From an uncultured Spirochaetia bacterium (GTDB lineage: Bacteria; Spirochaetota; CALGPD01): a stretch of 6,345 nucleotides of DNA. This document shows, piece after piece, positions 1 to 6,059 of the stretch. How positions within the stretch are numbered: position 1 is the first letter of the stretch; the number at the start of each line of letters is the position of its first letter. The notes beneath the pieces were generated by a model. It was not told the origin of the DNA. It did no database searches and worked only from the letters and a program-made list of their open reading frames with translations. A program made the position numbers and the translations under genes. The stretch is from NCBI GenBank assembly GCA_937960625.1, contig CALGPD010000431.1:1-6345 (forward strand). The letters run 5' to 3'.

Positions 1-545
1 GTATATGATTTAACCCCGCCCCTTAATTTCATAGCTCTTTTCATCTTCAGTGTATTGTTTCTATATAAATTTATATATCTGTGCGTAAAAAGAATAATCA
101 TAACGGGAATTTCGGGTAATTTAATTATCCTCATTGCCCTGATTGTTTTATCAAACGTCGACGTTGCGAAAATAAGAATACCACATATAATAATTGAATA
201 TCCGCGTAGAATTATTTTAACGGCAAAAAATAAACTCGTTTTGTATATATTAATACAGCCGGCAATTTTGAAAAAAATCTGCCCTCTTCCGCTTATAGGT
301 ATAATAATAAGGATTACTAAAAAAAAGAGTGTCGGAAATTTCAGTTTTAATACTAAGTATTTTAAAGGAAGATTCGATAGCAAGGCAAATAAAAAATTAA
401 ATAATGCCAAAGGCAGAAGAATTCTAATATCTTTTAAAATTGAAATAGATATTATATATGTGATCAAAGAGATTATTTTATATCTCTCATCCCATGAATG
501 AAATAATGATTTCCTGTTGGCATATTTATCAAATTCAAAATGCAT
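1..545 (-). CDS. cbiQ: CbiQ/NikQ-type ECF transporter T component (partial)
   Basis: This is the membrane coupling (T) subunit of an ECF-type cobalt/nickel importer, linking the metal-binding CbiM to the ATPase CbiO in the inner membrane. The reverse strand is open from the ATG at 545 to the window edge, giving 181 codons; the C-terminus is missing at the left edge. The N-terminus (MHFEFDKYANRKS, then HSWDERYKI) matches the usual CbiQ opening. Several hydrophobic helices follow. Near residues 135-178 lies the family's cytoplasmic coupling region: AMRIIKLPEIP, FTHRYINLYRNN and MKRAMKLRGG, the last being the A-R-G type coupling motif. The start codon overlaps the cbiM stop by one base (TAATG), so translation is probably coupled. 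The family is clear. Cobalt versus nickel is not decided by this subunit, so the symbol could equally be nikQ. Confidence 0.9.
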   Translation of the reverse strand, partial: MHFEFDKYANRKSLFHSWDERYKIISLITYIISISILKDIRILLPLALFNFLFALLSNLPLKYLVLKLKFPTLFFLVILIIIPISGRGQIFFKIAGCINIYKTSLFFAVKIILRGYSIIICGILIFATSTFDKTIRAMRIIKLPEIPVMIILFTHRYINLYRNNTLKMKRAMKLRGGVKSY

Positions 546-1177
546 TAACCTGTCTGAGACTCTCCTGTCTTTTTTTGATTATTTAACATATAAGGATAAT
601 ATTTATTTAAAATTTTAATAACAAAAAAAGCAATTATTGCATCAATTATTGCGGTAACTGCCGTACCGATTAAAAATCCGGTAATAAGCAAAGAAAAACT
701 TTTTTCAGTAATATATAATTCAATAGAAAGTAAAAATGCAGCTAGTATTATTGCCGCAAAAGATATAATTGCGGCTAAAAATGCTAAAAAGTTAGAATTC
801 TTAAAACGCTTTTTAAATAGATTAAATATCAAATAACTTAATAATGCAGGAATCCCAAAATTTAAAGCATTTACGCCTAAAGATAAAATTCCCCCGTGTT
901 GAAACATTATTGCCTGAAACAATAAACCAACCCAAATCGCGCTGAAACTATATTTCCCCAGTATTATCCCAATAAGCCCGCATAACACAAGATGTACAGA
1001 TGTAGGCGGAATTGGAATATGGATTAAAGACGCAATGAAAAACATTGCTGTAAAAAGTGAAATTTTTGGTATTTCCTGCTTTTCCGCGTTCTTCGTTGTC
1101 AATACCAACACAATACCCGATGCAACGTGAGAACCGATTGTCAAGCCAGCAGGCAGAATTCCATCAGCGATGTGCAT
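545..1177 (-). CDS. cbiM: CbiM/NikM-type ECF transporter substrate-binding membrane protein
   Basis: This is the metal-specificity (S) component of a cobalt/nickel ECF importer, 210 aa, polytopic inner-membrane. The start is placed at the ATG giving MHIADGILP, because in this family the N-terminal Met-His binds the metal and must be exposed; an in-frame start 45 bases upstream would bury it. Visible motifs are Met1-His2, then HIPIPPTSVHL (residues 53-63, His62 being the likely third metal ligand by analogy with NikM), then FQHGGILSLGVNALNFGIPA (about 92-111), which is diagnostic. The remainder is hydrophobic helices ending in a short polar tail. The gene begins 1 nt after the CbiL-like gene stops and ends overlapping cbiQ. 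A GGGAG sequence lies 12 nt upstream of the start, inside the preceding gene. The metal could be Co2+ or Ni2+; the NikL-like neighbour in place of a CbiN makes nickel plausible. Confidence 0.92.
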   Translation of the reverse strand: MHIADGILPAGLTIGSHVASGIVLVLTTKNAEKQEIPKISLFTAMFFIASLIHIPIPPTSVHLVLCGLIGIILGKYSFSAIWVGLLFQAIMFQHGGILSLGVNALNFGIPALLSYLIFNLFKKRFKNSNFLAFLAAIISFAAIILAAFLLSIELYITEKSFSLLITGFLIGTAVTAIIDAIIAFFVIKILNKYYPYMLNNQKKTGESQTG

Positions 1178-1178
1178 T

Positions 1179-1616
1179 TTATTTTTTAGCTCCCATATTT
1201 CGGCTTTTATAAAAAAGAGCAAGGCCGATAAATCCCCAGATAACGCATATTCCCATAATTATTTTCTGAATCATAGATAAACTGCCCTTGATTGATTTTG
1301 AAGAAACATCGCCAACGGTTAAATTAACTCTTTTTGCATGCCCGTTTTTCTGTTTTGCTATAATTATCCATTCGCCTTTTTTATCAGGGGAAAACTCAAC
1401 TTCACCTTTATTATTAGTTTTCTTTTTAAAACCCGGATTATCATAATTCCCCGGGATGAAGAATAATACGGTGGCATTACTCATGGCAATGCCGCCTTCA
1501 TATTCAAATTTTATTTTATAACTTGTGCTTTTTTTAATGGAATAATCAACTCCATGAGTAAACGATACAGCTGTTATTCCCAATAGCAATAAAATAATTA
1601 AAAATATTTTTCTCAA
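1179..1616 (-). CDS. CbiL/NikL-like extracytoplasmic accessory protein of a Co/Ni ECF importer
   Basis: A 145-aa membrane-anchored accessory protein, immediately upstream of cbiM with 1 nt between them. The TTG start at 1616 is preferred: it follows AGGA with 8 nt spacing, gives a clean signal sequence (MRKIFLIILLLLG), and avoids overlapping the upstream gene by 47 nt as the ATG at 1673 would. A signal/TM helix at residues 4-19 is followed by His21-Gly22, so a mature protein would begin near a histidine, as seen in NikK/NikL-type proteins. Residues 30-105 look like a beta-rich, Ig/carboxypeptidase-regulatory-like domain (NATVLFF, NNKGEVEFSP, GEWIIIAKQ, His93). A second TM helix is at about 115-137, with a basic cytoplasmic tail. 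This signal-beta domain-TM layout is typical of the NikL/CbiL partner found where CbiN is absent. The assignment rests on layout and neighbours; the exact family is less certain. Confidence 0.72.
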   Translation of the reverse strand: MRKIFLIILLLLGITAVSFTHGVDYSIKKSTSYKIKFEYEGGIAMSNATVLFFIPGNYDNPGFKKKTNNKGEVEFSPDKKGEWIIIAKQKNGHAKRVNLTVGDVSSKSIKGSLSMIQKIIMGICVIWGFIGLALFYKSRNMGAKK

Positions 1617-1626
1617 CTCAACAATC

Positions 1627-2403
1627 CTATTTAATTTTTGTTGTTGATTTAATAACATCCGCGTGGCCTTCACCTGAATGCCCTAAACCGTGAACAGATA
1701 TAATAAATTTCTTATAATCTTCTGGTTTAGTTTTTTCCTTTAAAGTCTGCTGATCAACTTTAAGAACAGAATTTTTTGCAAACTGTAAAAAATAATTAAA
1801 TCCTACAGCGCCTTTATTAACATGAGTATCGGCACCGGAATTTGCATCGCCGAAAATATGGTCAAAATGAAAAGTCATTTCAACTTCACCTGATTTATCA
1901 GGTTTAACTATTCCCTTGATTTTATCACCGGAATATCCCTCTTTGGCATTCCACATTAATTCTTCATTTAGTTTTATTTCAAAATTAATAGAACGTTTAT
2001 CTTTTGTTGCAGTGCCTATTAAAACTAAAGAATAACCTTTATAATCACCTTGTTTTGCGGCAACAATACTCCATGTTAAACTTCTATACTCTGTTGCTTT
2101 AACTTTTTTTACAGAACCGACTTTTAAATACGCTGAAGCATTTGATTTAAAATCAACCGGATGTTCACCGGGCAAAGACACAGTTTTAGAATTATCTTTT
2201 GACTTAACTTTAACATCTGAAATGTTTACTAAAACTTTTTTAAATGAAATTTTCCAGCCGTCTTTGTCTGTAAAACCTTTAGCAACGAATTCCTCTCCGT
2301 TAGCTGAAAATACTAATTCCCCTGTAGGGCCTTTGTCTTTTTTTGCGCAAAAAACAAAAGACATTACAGCGAGCAAAATAATTAAACTCATAATTTTTTT
2401 CAT
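1627..2403 (-). CDS. exported histidine-containing probable lipoprotein, first gene of the metal-uptake operon
   Basis: A 258-aa exported protein that I do not recognise with certainty. The start is set at the ATG at 2403, which has GAGAGG ending 7 nt upstream; an upstream in-frame TTG overlaps that ribosome site. A signal sequence (MKKIMSLIILLAVMSFVFC) ends at Cys19, a probable lipidation site, although Phe at -1 is unusual for a lipobox. The mature part looks beta-rich. Candidate metal ligands cluster at the C-terminal half: HFDH (His179, His182), ADTH (His194) and a terminal VHGLGHSGEGH (His238, His242, His247). Motifs such as DGWKISFKKVLVNISDV suggest a DUF4382-like or similar beta-sandwich lipoprotein, but this is only a resemblance. 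It is followed 10 nt later by the CbiL-like gene. Inferred role: extracytoplasmic capture or sensing of the metal for the CbiMQ importer. Confidence 0.8.
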   Translation of the reverse strand: MKKIMSLIILLAVMSFVFCAKKDKGPTGELVFSANGEEFVAKGFTDKDGWKISFKKVLVNISDVKVKSKDNSKTVSLPGEHPVDFKSNASAYLKVGSVKKVKATEYRSLTWSIVAAKQGDYKGYSLVLIGTATKDKRSINFEIKLNEELMWNAKEGYSGDKIKGIVKPDKSGEVEMTFHFDHIFGDANSGADTHVNKGAVGFNYFLQFAKNSVLKVDQQTLKEKTKPEDYKKFIISVHGLGHSGEGHADVIKSTTKIK

Positions 2404-2462
2404 ATTAAAACCTCTCAATCAATAAGCTATCAATAAAGCTTAGTTTTTATTTACGTGATACA

Positions 2463-2490
2463 ATAATAACCAAAATGTTTTTAAAGGCAA
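2463..2490 (-). promoter_or_regulatory. candidate sigma-70-like promoter for the metal-uptake operon
   Basis: On the reverse strand TTGCCT (2490-2485) is followed after 16 nt by TATTAT (2468-2463), about 60 nt upstream of the first gene's start. An imperfect tandem repeat of about 11-12 bases (2418-2428 and 2429-2440, ATCAATAAGCT / ATCAATAAAGCT) lies in the resulting leader. The sequence is AT-rich, so matches like this occur by chance. Confidence 0.3.
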
Positions 2491-2544
2491 GTATTGTCTT
2501 AAAATAATTTTCTCTGAGTAAATAAAAAATTAATCTTCGAATAA

Positions 2545-2573
2545 TTAATACTTTATTGATTTAAAAATATAAT
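2545..2573 (+). promoter_or_regulatory. candidate promoter for the helical-repeat/metallopeptidase pair
   Basis: TTAATA (2545-2550) and a perfect TATAAT (2568-2573) are separated by 17 nt on the plus strand, in the 275-bp divergent intergenic region. The implied leader is about 100 nt. Other AT-rich -10-like hexamers occur closer to the gene, so this choice is tentative. Confidence 0.25.
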
Positions 2574-2678
2574 TCAAATTAATTTCATATAAGTGTTTAT
2601 ATTATGGCTTAATATTTATATATTTTAATATAGATAAAGAAGGCATTTATAAAAATCTTTAATAATAAGGAAAGAAGA

Positions 2679-3767
2679 ATGGTATTGAAAGTTAAATTTT
2701 CTATTATATTAATTCTTTTAAATACTATGATTTTTAATTACTCGTTTTCCTCAAACAGTAAAATTAAAACAAAGAATAAACAAAAAGTATCTGACACAAA
2801 AGTTAAAAACAAAAAACAAACAGTGAAAACAACGAATAACGGAACGTATAAAAAAAGCGTTTTGAATAAAATAAAAACAACGAATAATAATTTAAACCGG
2901 TCTTTAAAAAAAGGGTTAAACAATGAAATCCGTTCTTTAATCGCGGACGCAAGGCGTTTTATTCGTCTAGCTGTTATGAGCTACAGAAGGAATAAAATTG
3001 AAATTGCTGAGAAATTTTGCGATAAAGCAATCGTTAAAATAAATAAAATTGACAAACTATATTTAAGTAAGAAAAAAATACTCGATGAGTATAATAAAAA
3101 TTATCGAATTGCAAAACATAAACACTCTAAATTACACAGAATGAATCTTTCGGGGAAAGCAGAAAGAAACGTTTATAAAGCAGGCAGGTTAATTTCATAC
3201 GCATCGTATTTCGCGGGCCATGCGTCATATAAAAAAGCTAATAAGCTTATTAATAGAGCAATGCAATTATTAAAAGAAGCTGAAAGCGAGCAATTAAGCC
3301 AAAAGAATAAGTTTAATAAAACGCAAAAATTAGCCGCAAAGGCTATACATTTAACAGATAAAACGAGAAGTTTATTATGGAAAATGCGTAACAAAATTGT
3401 TCCCGGCCCTATTCATAGAGATTATTATAAAGCACGGGGTTATTATTTACGCGGTGTATATTTTTCACGCATGCGTAATTACAATAAAAGTATTGAAGAG
3501 TTAAACAAAAGTTTAAAAATTTTAACGGATATCCCTAATAGAATTTCCAATCAAGGCAAACTTAAATCAAAAGCGTCAATAGCAATAAGAAGCGCTCAAC
3601 GAAAATACGATTTAATCCAGAACAAACGCCTTGTACATGAATCATTATCGAGTTTTATTAAGGCAAAGAAATTGTTAAAAAGAGCAAAGTTGTTTTACAA
3701 ACAATCTGATTTCAAACGTTCTGAAGAATCAGCAAATCAGGCGTATAAAATATTAAAGGAACTATAA
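2679..3767 (+). CDS. secreted all-helical repeat protein (TPR/SEL-like), unknown function
   Basis: A 362-aa very basic exported protein; no named family is recognised. The start ATG is preceded by AAGGAAAGAAG. Residues 1-24 form a signal peptide (basic, then ILILLNTMIF), followed by a Lys/Thr/Asn-rich low-complexity stretch (about 26-80). The rest is helical with four similar hairpins at roughly 84-124, 163-200, 246-283 and 323-361, spaced about 80 residues. Each has an Ala/Tyr-rich first helix and a second helix of the form (A/S)xx.xxx(A/S)hxhh, for example NYNKSIEELNKSLKIL and DFKRSEESANQAYKILKEL. These resemble TPR or SEL1-like hairpins, suggesting a protein-binding scaffold in the periplasm or cell envelope. 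It is followed 52 nt later by a putative exported metallopeptidase in the same direction, so the pair is probably one operon and may work together. Confidence 0.82.
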   Translation: MVLKVKFSIILILLNTMIFNYSFSSNSKIKTKNKQKVSDTKVKNKKQTVKTTNNGTYKKSVLNKIKTTNNNLNRSLKKGLNNEIRSLIADARRFIRLAVMSYRRNKIEIAEKFCDKAIVKINKIDKLYLSKKKILDEYNKNYRIAKHKHSKLHRMNLSGKAERNVYKAGRLISYASYFAGHASYKKANKLINRAMQLLKEAESEQLSQKNKFNKTQKLAAKAIHLTDKTRSLLWKMRNKIVPGPIHRDYYKARGYYLRGVYFSRMRNYNKSIEELNKSLKILTDIPNRISNQGKLKSKASIAIRSAQRKYDLIQNKRLVHESLSSFIKAKKLLKRAKLFYKQSDFKRSEESANQAYKILKEL

Positions 3768-3819
3768 TTTTAACCTAAACTTGAATATTCCGTGTTTTAA
3801 TATTTATAAGGAATGTTTA

Positions 3820-4962
3820 TTGAAAATTAAAAAATTAATCATAATATTAATCTTAAGCCTATTATCAGTTATTGCTTTTTCAGAAAGAAAAAATTCCGCG
3901 GGCATAAGAACGGGTAATTTTCCCAAAACCGGCAATATATCAGAGATTAAAAAATTAGATATTCTAATTGATAAATTTGAAAAAGGGTTTCTGGCTTTCA
4001 TTAAAAGATTAAACGGTTTATTTAAAAAACACGCTCATAAGTTTAACCCAAAAACTATCAAGGCAATTAAAGAACCACTTACTCTATTTTTAAATAATTA
4101 TAAAAACAATAAATTTAAAAACGCTATCCGGTATAAAATAATGATGAAAAGAAAAGGCCATAAGCCGCCTTATCATTATTTTAAAAACAACGCGTTTTAC
4201 CGCTACAATATTCTACCAAAAATTTACAGAAAACGCGTTTCTTCAGGTTTTAATATGCGTACAAGAGTTTTATTTTTAAACCCAAGCTATGACCCTGACA
4301 GCCTTTTCGATAATATTGTCGCTTTTCACGAAATCGTTCATGCATTACAGGATACAACGCTTAGAAACTTTCTTGCAAAAAAAGGGAAAAAATCCAAAAG
4401 GTTGTTTAAAATCTATATCCGCTCACTGCATCCGAGAACCCTTAAAGACCCGGATTTGGAACCCGTTGCATATGCCATTGAAATCGAACTTCTTAATTTC
4501 CTTTTCGGTGACGGCATTAGACAGGCTGTTATTAACCGGAGGATAATTTCTTCCCGTCAGATCGCTGGATTATTAAAGGCAAATACTATGTATAAATTCG
4601 GCTCACTACGGGTATTATTAAAATACGCAATCATATATTTTTATCATAACTGTTGGATTTACTCATACACCCGTTATTACAGGTCAACAATTTTAAGGGA
4701 CTATATGAGGCTCGGCTACAGGTTTTACCGTTCGGATAACAAATTCATCAAACCTGCTCCCCGCCTGACTCGAAGATACGGAAGACGTTACCGGCCAAGA
4801 AACTACAGAAACCGTTTTCAAAAAAGGCCGCGCAATAGGATACCCTTTCGCAGGAATTACCGCGCCCCGAACAGGTACAATAACCGGATAAACCGGAACC
4901 GGAATAACTCAAAACCTGGAAACGGTATTAATAATAGAGCTGGAAATATTGATATAAATTGA
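3820..4962 (+). CDS. putative secreted zinc metallopeptidase with Arg/Asn-rich tail
   Basis: A 380-aa exported protein with a zinc-peptidase signature. The TTG at 3820 is preferred: it has AAGGAA ending 6 nt upstream and produces a compact signal peptide (MKIKKLIIILILSLLSVIAFS, cleavage near residue 21). Starting at the TTG at 3781 would add 13 residues before the signal. The core contains FHEIVHALQD with His170, Glu171 and His174 (HExxH). About 40 residues later comes DLEPVAYAIEIEL, where Glu214 or Glu221 could be the third zinc ligand, a gluzincin-like arrangement. The family and substrate are unknown. From about residue 315 a 66-residue tail is extremely rich in Arg (about 20) and Asn (about 16) with Tyr and Pro, probably disordered. 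The tail's DNA is less AT-rich and contains repeated AACCGG near 4882-4902. It is likely co-transcribed with the helical-repeat gene upstream. Confidence 0.8.
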   Translation: MKIKKLIIILILSLLSVIAFSERKNSAGIRTGNFPKTGNISEIKKLDILIDKFEKGFLAFIKRLNGLFKKHAHKFNPKTIKAIKEPLTLFLNNYKNNKFKNAIRYKIMMKRKGHKPPYHYFKNNAFYRYNILPKIYRKRVSSGFNMRTRVLFLNPSYDPDSLFDNIVAFHEIVHALQDTTLRNFLAKKGKKSKRLFKIYIRSLHPRTLKDPDLEPVAYAIEIELLNFLFGDGIRQAVINRRIISSRQIAGLLKANTMYKFGSLRVLLKYAIIYFYHNCWIYSYTRYYRSTILRDYMRLGYRFYRSDNKFIKPAPRLTRRYGRRYRPRNYRNRFQKRPRNRIPFRRNYRAPNRYNNRINRNRNNSKPGNGINNRAGNIDIN

Positions 4963-5028
4963 CTATTTCTTCATTCTACTCTCATTTTACCGCATGAACT
5001 ATAAATAAAATTTGACTACGAGTTGAAT
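4963..5028. other. start of the 4963-5274 gap: no intact gene
   Basis: The stretch between the metallopeptidase and the antitoxin (4963-5274) holds no convincing full gene and no clear hairpin terminator. Within it lie a 27-codon coding-like fragment and a 94-bp repeat (see separate entries), then the promoter of the toxin-antitoxin pair. Bases 4963-5028 show nothing beyond a short open frame (KFDYELN) leading into the fragment. Confidence 0.5.
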
Positions 5029-5112
5029 ATGACCTACATCCAGTTAGCCGGTGAATTTGAAACCGAAGATAAAAGCAAGAACCCGGACAACGAAGAAAGC
5101 AAGCAGGATTAA
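5029..5112 (+). pseudogene. 27-codon coding-like fragment, possible gene 3' end
   Basis: An ATG-started frame reads MTYIQLAGEFETEDKSK and continues NPDNEESKQD to a TAA. There is no convincing ribosome-binding site. The frame stays open upstream to about 5008 (KFDYELN), as expected for the 3' end of a longer lost gene. The last 20 residues recur with 4 substitutions in the second repeat copy near 5997-6059. The charged, hydrophilic tail is not recognised. It could be a small real gene, but I favour a remnant. Confidence 0.4.
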
Positions 5113-5137
5113 AACCTGACCCGGCATTAACAACGGG
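5044..5137 (+). repeat. 94-bp direct repeat, left copy
   Basis: This stretch matches 5991-6084 at 88 of 94 positions without gaps, and the last 33 bases are identical. It covers the coding-like tail ending in TAA plus about 25 bases beyond the stop. The post-stop part holds CCCG and CGGG separated by 10 nt, a possible weak hairpin. The two copies bracket the toxin-antitoxin genes, 947 bp apart in register. The differences are mostly amino-acid-changing (5 of 6), so they do not show selection to preserve a protein. Confidence 0.9.
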
Positions 5138-5227
5138 AAATAATGCAAAGAATTAAAATGTACTGTCTTGCAACGAGATAAAAATTAATTCCAGTGGGAT
5201 ATTTATGTTTCATTTATTCCAGATTAG

Positions 5228-5236
5228 TGATATAAT
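5228..5236 (+). promoter_or_regulatory. extended -10 promoter of the toxin-antitoxin pair
   Basis: TGATATAAT is a perfect TGn-TATAAT extended -10 element, 39 nt upstream of the antitoxin start. No good -35 is present at the expected distance, which fits extended -10 promoters. The antitoxin ribosome site GAGG (5263-5266) lies 8 nt before its ATG. Type II pairs usually repress their own promoter, but no clear palindromic operator is visible here. Confidence 0.55.
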
Positions 5237-5274
5237 TAAATATAAATAATATATATAAAAACGAGGTAAATAAA

Positions 5275-5457
5275 ATGCCTGAAGTCACAGTAAGTGTTCA
5301 AAACCTTGCTAATACGATAAAAAAGTTAAATAAAAAGCAAATTGAAGAACTTTCCATTTTGATTTCTGATCAAAGCAAGGAATTGTCATCACGTAGAAAT
5401 GATGTTTTAGAAAATAAAGTTAAAACACTTAAGCGTGATGAGGTTTTTGATGTATAA
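5275..5457 (+). CDS. type II antitoxin, partner of a RelE/ParE-type toxin
   Basis: A 60-aa protein immediately upstream of, and overlapping by 8 nt, a RelE-superfamily toxin. It would bind and neutralise the toxin in the cytoplasm. The start ATG has GAGG 8 nt upstream. The N-terminal part (VTVSVQNLANTIKKLNKKQIEELSILI, residues 4-30) is helical with a leucine/isoleucine pattern. The C-terminus KVKTLKRDEVFDV resembles the toxin-wrapping tails of small RelE antitoxins, which often end in a VxxLxxxEVF-like pattern. No recognisable ribbon-helix-helix or other DNA-binding motif can be named. The assignment relies on size, order and overlap with the toxin more than on similarity. Confidence 0.8.
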   Translation: MPEVTVSVQNLANTIKKLNKKQIEELSILISDQSKELSSRRNDVLENKVKTLKRDEVFDV

Positions 5458-5737
5458 AGATGAATATCATCCTAAAATAAAAAAAGATTTAAAGTTAATT
5501 GATAAAAGCGTAATTAAAGAAATAAAAACTGAACATATTGATAAAATCTTATTAGATCCATATAAGAATAATGAATTAAAAGGTGAACTATCTGGAATTA
5601 GAACATTTCACTTTAGAAAAAATAAAACTGATTATAGAATTTGCTATTTTATAAATGAAGATAAAGAAGTTCTATACTTTTTAATGATTGGCAAACGTGA
5701 AAATCTATACGAACTTTTAAAGCAAAGACTAAAATGA
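5450..5737 (+). CDS. RelE/ParE-superfamily toxin (probable mRNA interferase)
   Basis: A 95-aa cytoplasmic toxin of the RelE/ParE fold. The RelE branch cleaves mRNA in the ribosome; the ParE branch poisons gyrase. The start at 5450 (MYKDEYHPKIKKDLKL) is preferred, with GAGG 6 nt upstream inside the antitoxin gene; a GTG at 5435 would lie upstream of that site. The opening matches the family's helix pair (HPKIKKDLKLIDKSVIKEI). Later come DPYKNNELKGELSGIRTFHF (36-55), DYRICYFI (61-68, Arg63 being the likely RelE-type catalytic arginine), and the final strand and helix LMIGKRENLYELLKQRL (78-94, with Lys82, Arg83 and Tyr87 as candidate catalytic residues). The basic residues and C-terminal Tyr favour RNase activity over ParE. 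The 8-nt overlap with the antitoxin indicates translational coupling. Confidence 0.9.
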   Translation: MYKDEYHPKIKKDLKLIDKSVIKEIKTEHIDKILLDPYKNNELKGELSGIRTFHFRKNKTDYRICYFINEDKEVLYFLMIGKRENLYELLKQRLK

Positions 5738-5812
5738 CAAATTAATTTATCCCAAAAGTAGTACATATAGTATCCATATCATGTAATACCTTGCATGAAA
5801 TGCATATTTAAA

Positions 5813-5874
5813 TAACTATCAGTTAAAATAATTCCCCGTTAAAATTACATTCAAACCTTACTGTTTGATAGTTA
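5813..5874. repeat. 9-bp perfect inverted repeat upstream of the frameshifted mini-gene
   Basis: TAACTATCA (5813-5821) and TGATAGTTA (5866-5874) are perfect inverted copies, 44 nt apart. They end 8 nt before the AGGAG ribosome site of the remnant gene at 5896. They could form a leader hairpin or be an operator pair. In AT-rich sequence a chance origin cannot be excluded. The rest of 5738-5895 holds no gene and no clear terminator after the toxin. Confidence 0.6.
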
Positions 5875-5895
5875 ATAATAAACAGGAGCACCAAA

Positions 5896-6059
5896 ATGAG
5901 TGTTTAAAAATAAACCTAAGCATTTCCTAGACCAAAGCAATGAAAAATTCAATCAATTTAAAGCAAACTTTACTCAGGCTGTAAAAAAATTTACCCGGTA
6001 AATTTGAAACTGAAGATAAAAGCAAGACCCCGGACAACGAAGAAAACAAGAAGGATTAA
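5896..6059 (+). pseudogene. small gene remnant with two frame changes
   Basis: AGGAG (5884-5888) stands 7 nt before ATG, an excellent start, but the frame stops after three codons (MSV, TAA). Skipping one base at 5905 opens KNKPKHFLDQSNEKFNQ followed by FKANFTQAVKKFTR and a stop at 5999. Skipping another base (the CCC run at 5994-5996) enters GKFETEDKSKTPDNEENKKD and a final TAA. The hypothetical joined product is 53 residues, hydrophilic and unrecognised. The two shifts make it a probable pseudogene. Its 3' end is the right copy of the 94-bp repeat. Programmed +1 shifting is possible but unsupported. Confidence 0.5.

Noticed and set aside
55..501. 148-aa plus-strand open frame
   Set aside because: It is antisense to the partial cbiQ, whose conserved coupling motifs lie on the minus strand.
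1178..1222. 15-residue N-terminal extension of CbiM
   Set aside because: It would bury the metal-binding Met-His terminus and overlap the CbiL-like gene.
2222..2425. 67-aa plus-strand open frame
   Set aside because: Antisense to the lipoprotein gene's start; no ribosome site or recognisable product.
2404..2678. Cobalamin or NiCo riboswitch, or NikR operator, upstream of the metal operon
   Set aside because: I looked for the B12-box type conserved core and for GTATGA/TCATAC half-sites and found none. A faint ACAATA/TATTGT pair (2460-2465, 2492-2497) is too weak.
4289..4546. 85-aa plus-strand open frame inside the metallopeptidase gene
   Set aside because: Out-of-frame shadow overlapping the HExxH region; no ribosome site.
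5044..5137. Integron attC site
   Set aside because: GTTAGCC at the left end only loosely resembles the GTTRRRY core, and no matching RYYYAAC partner or paired inner boxes were found.
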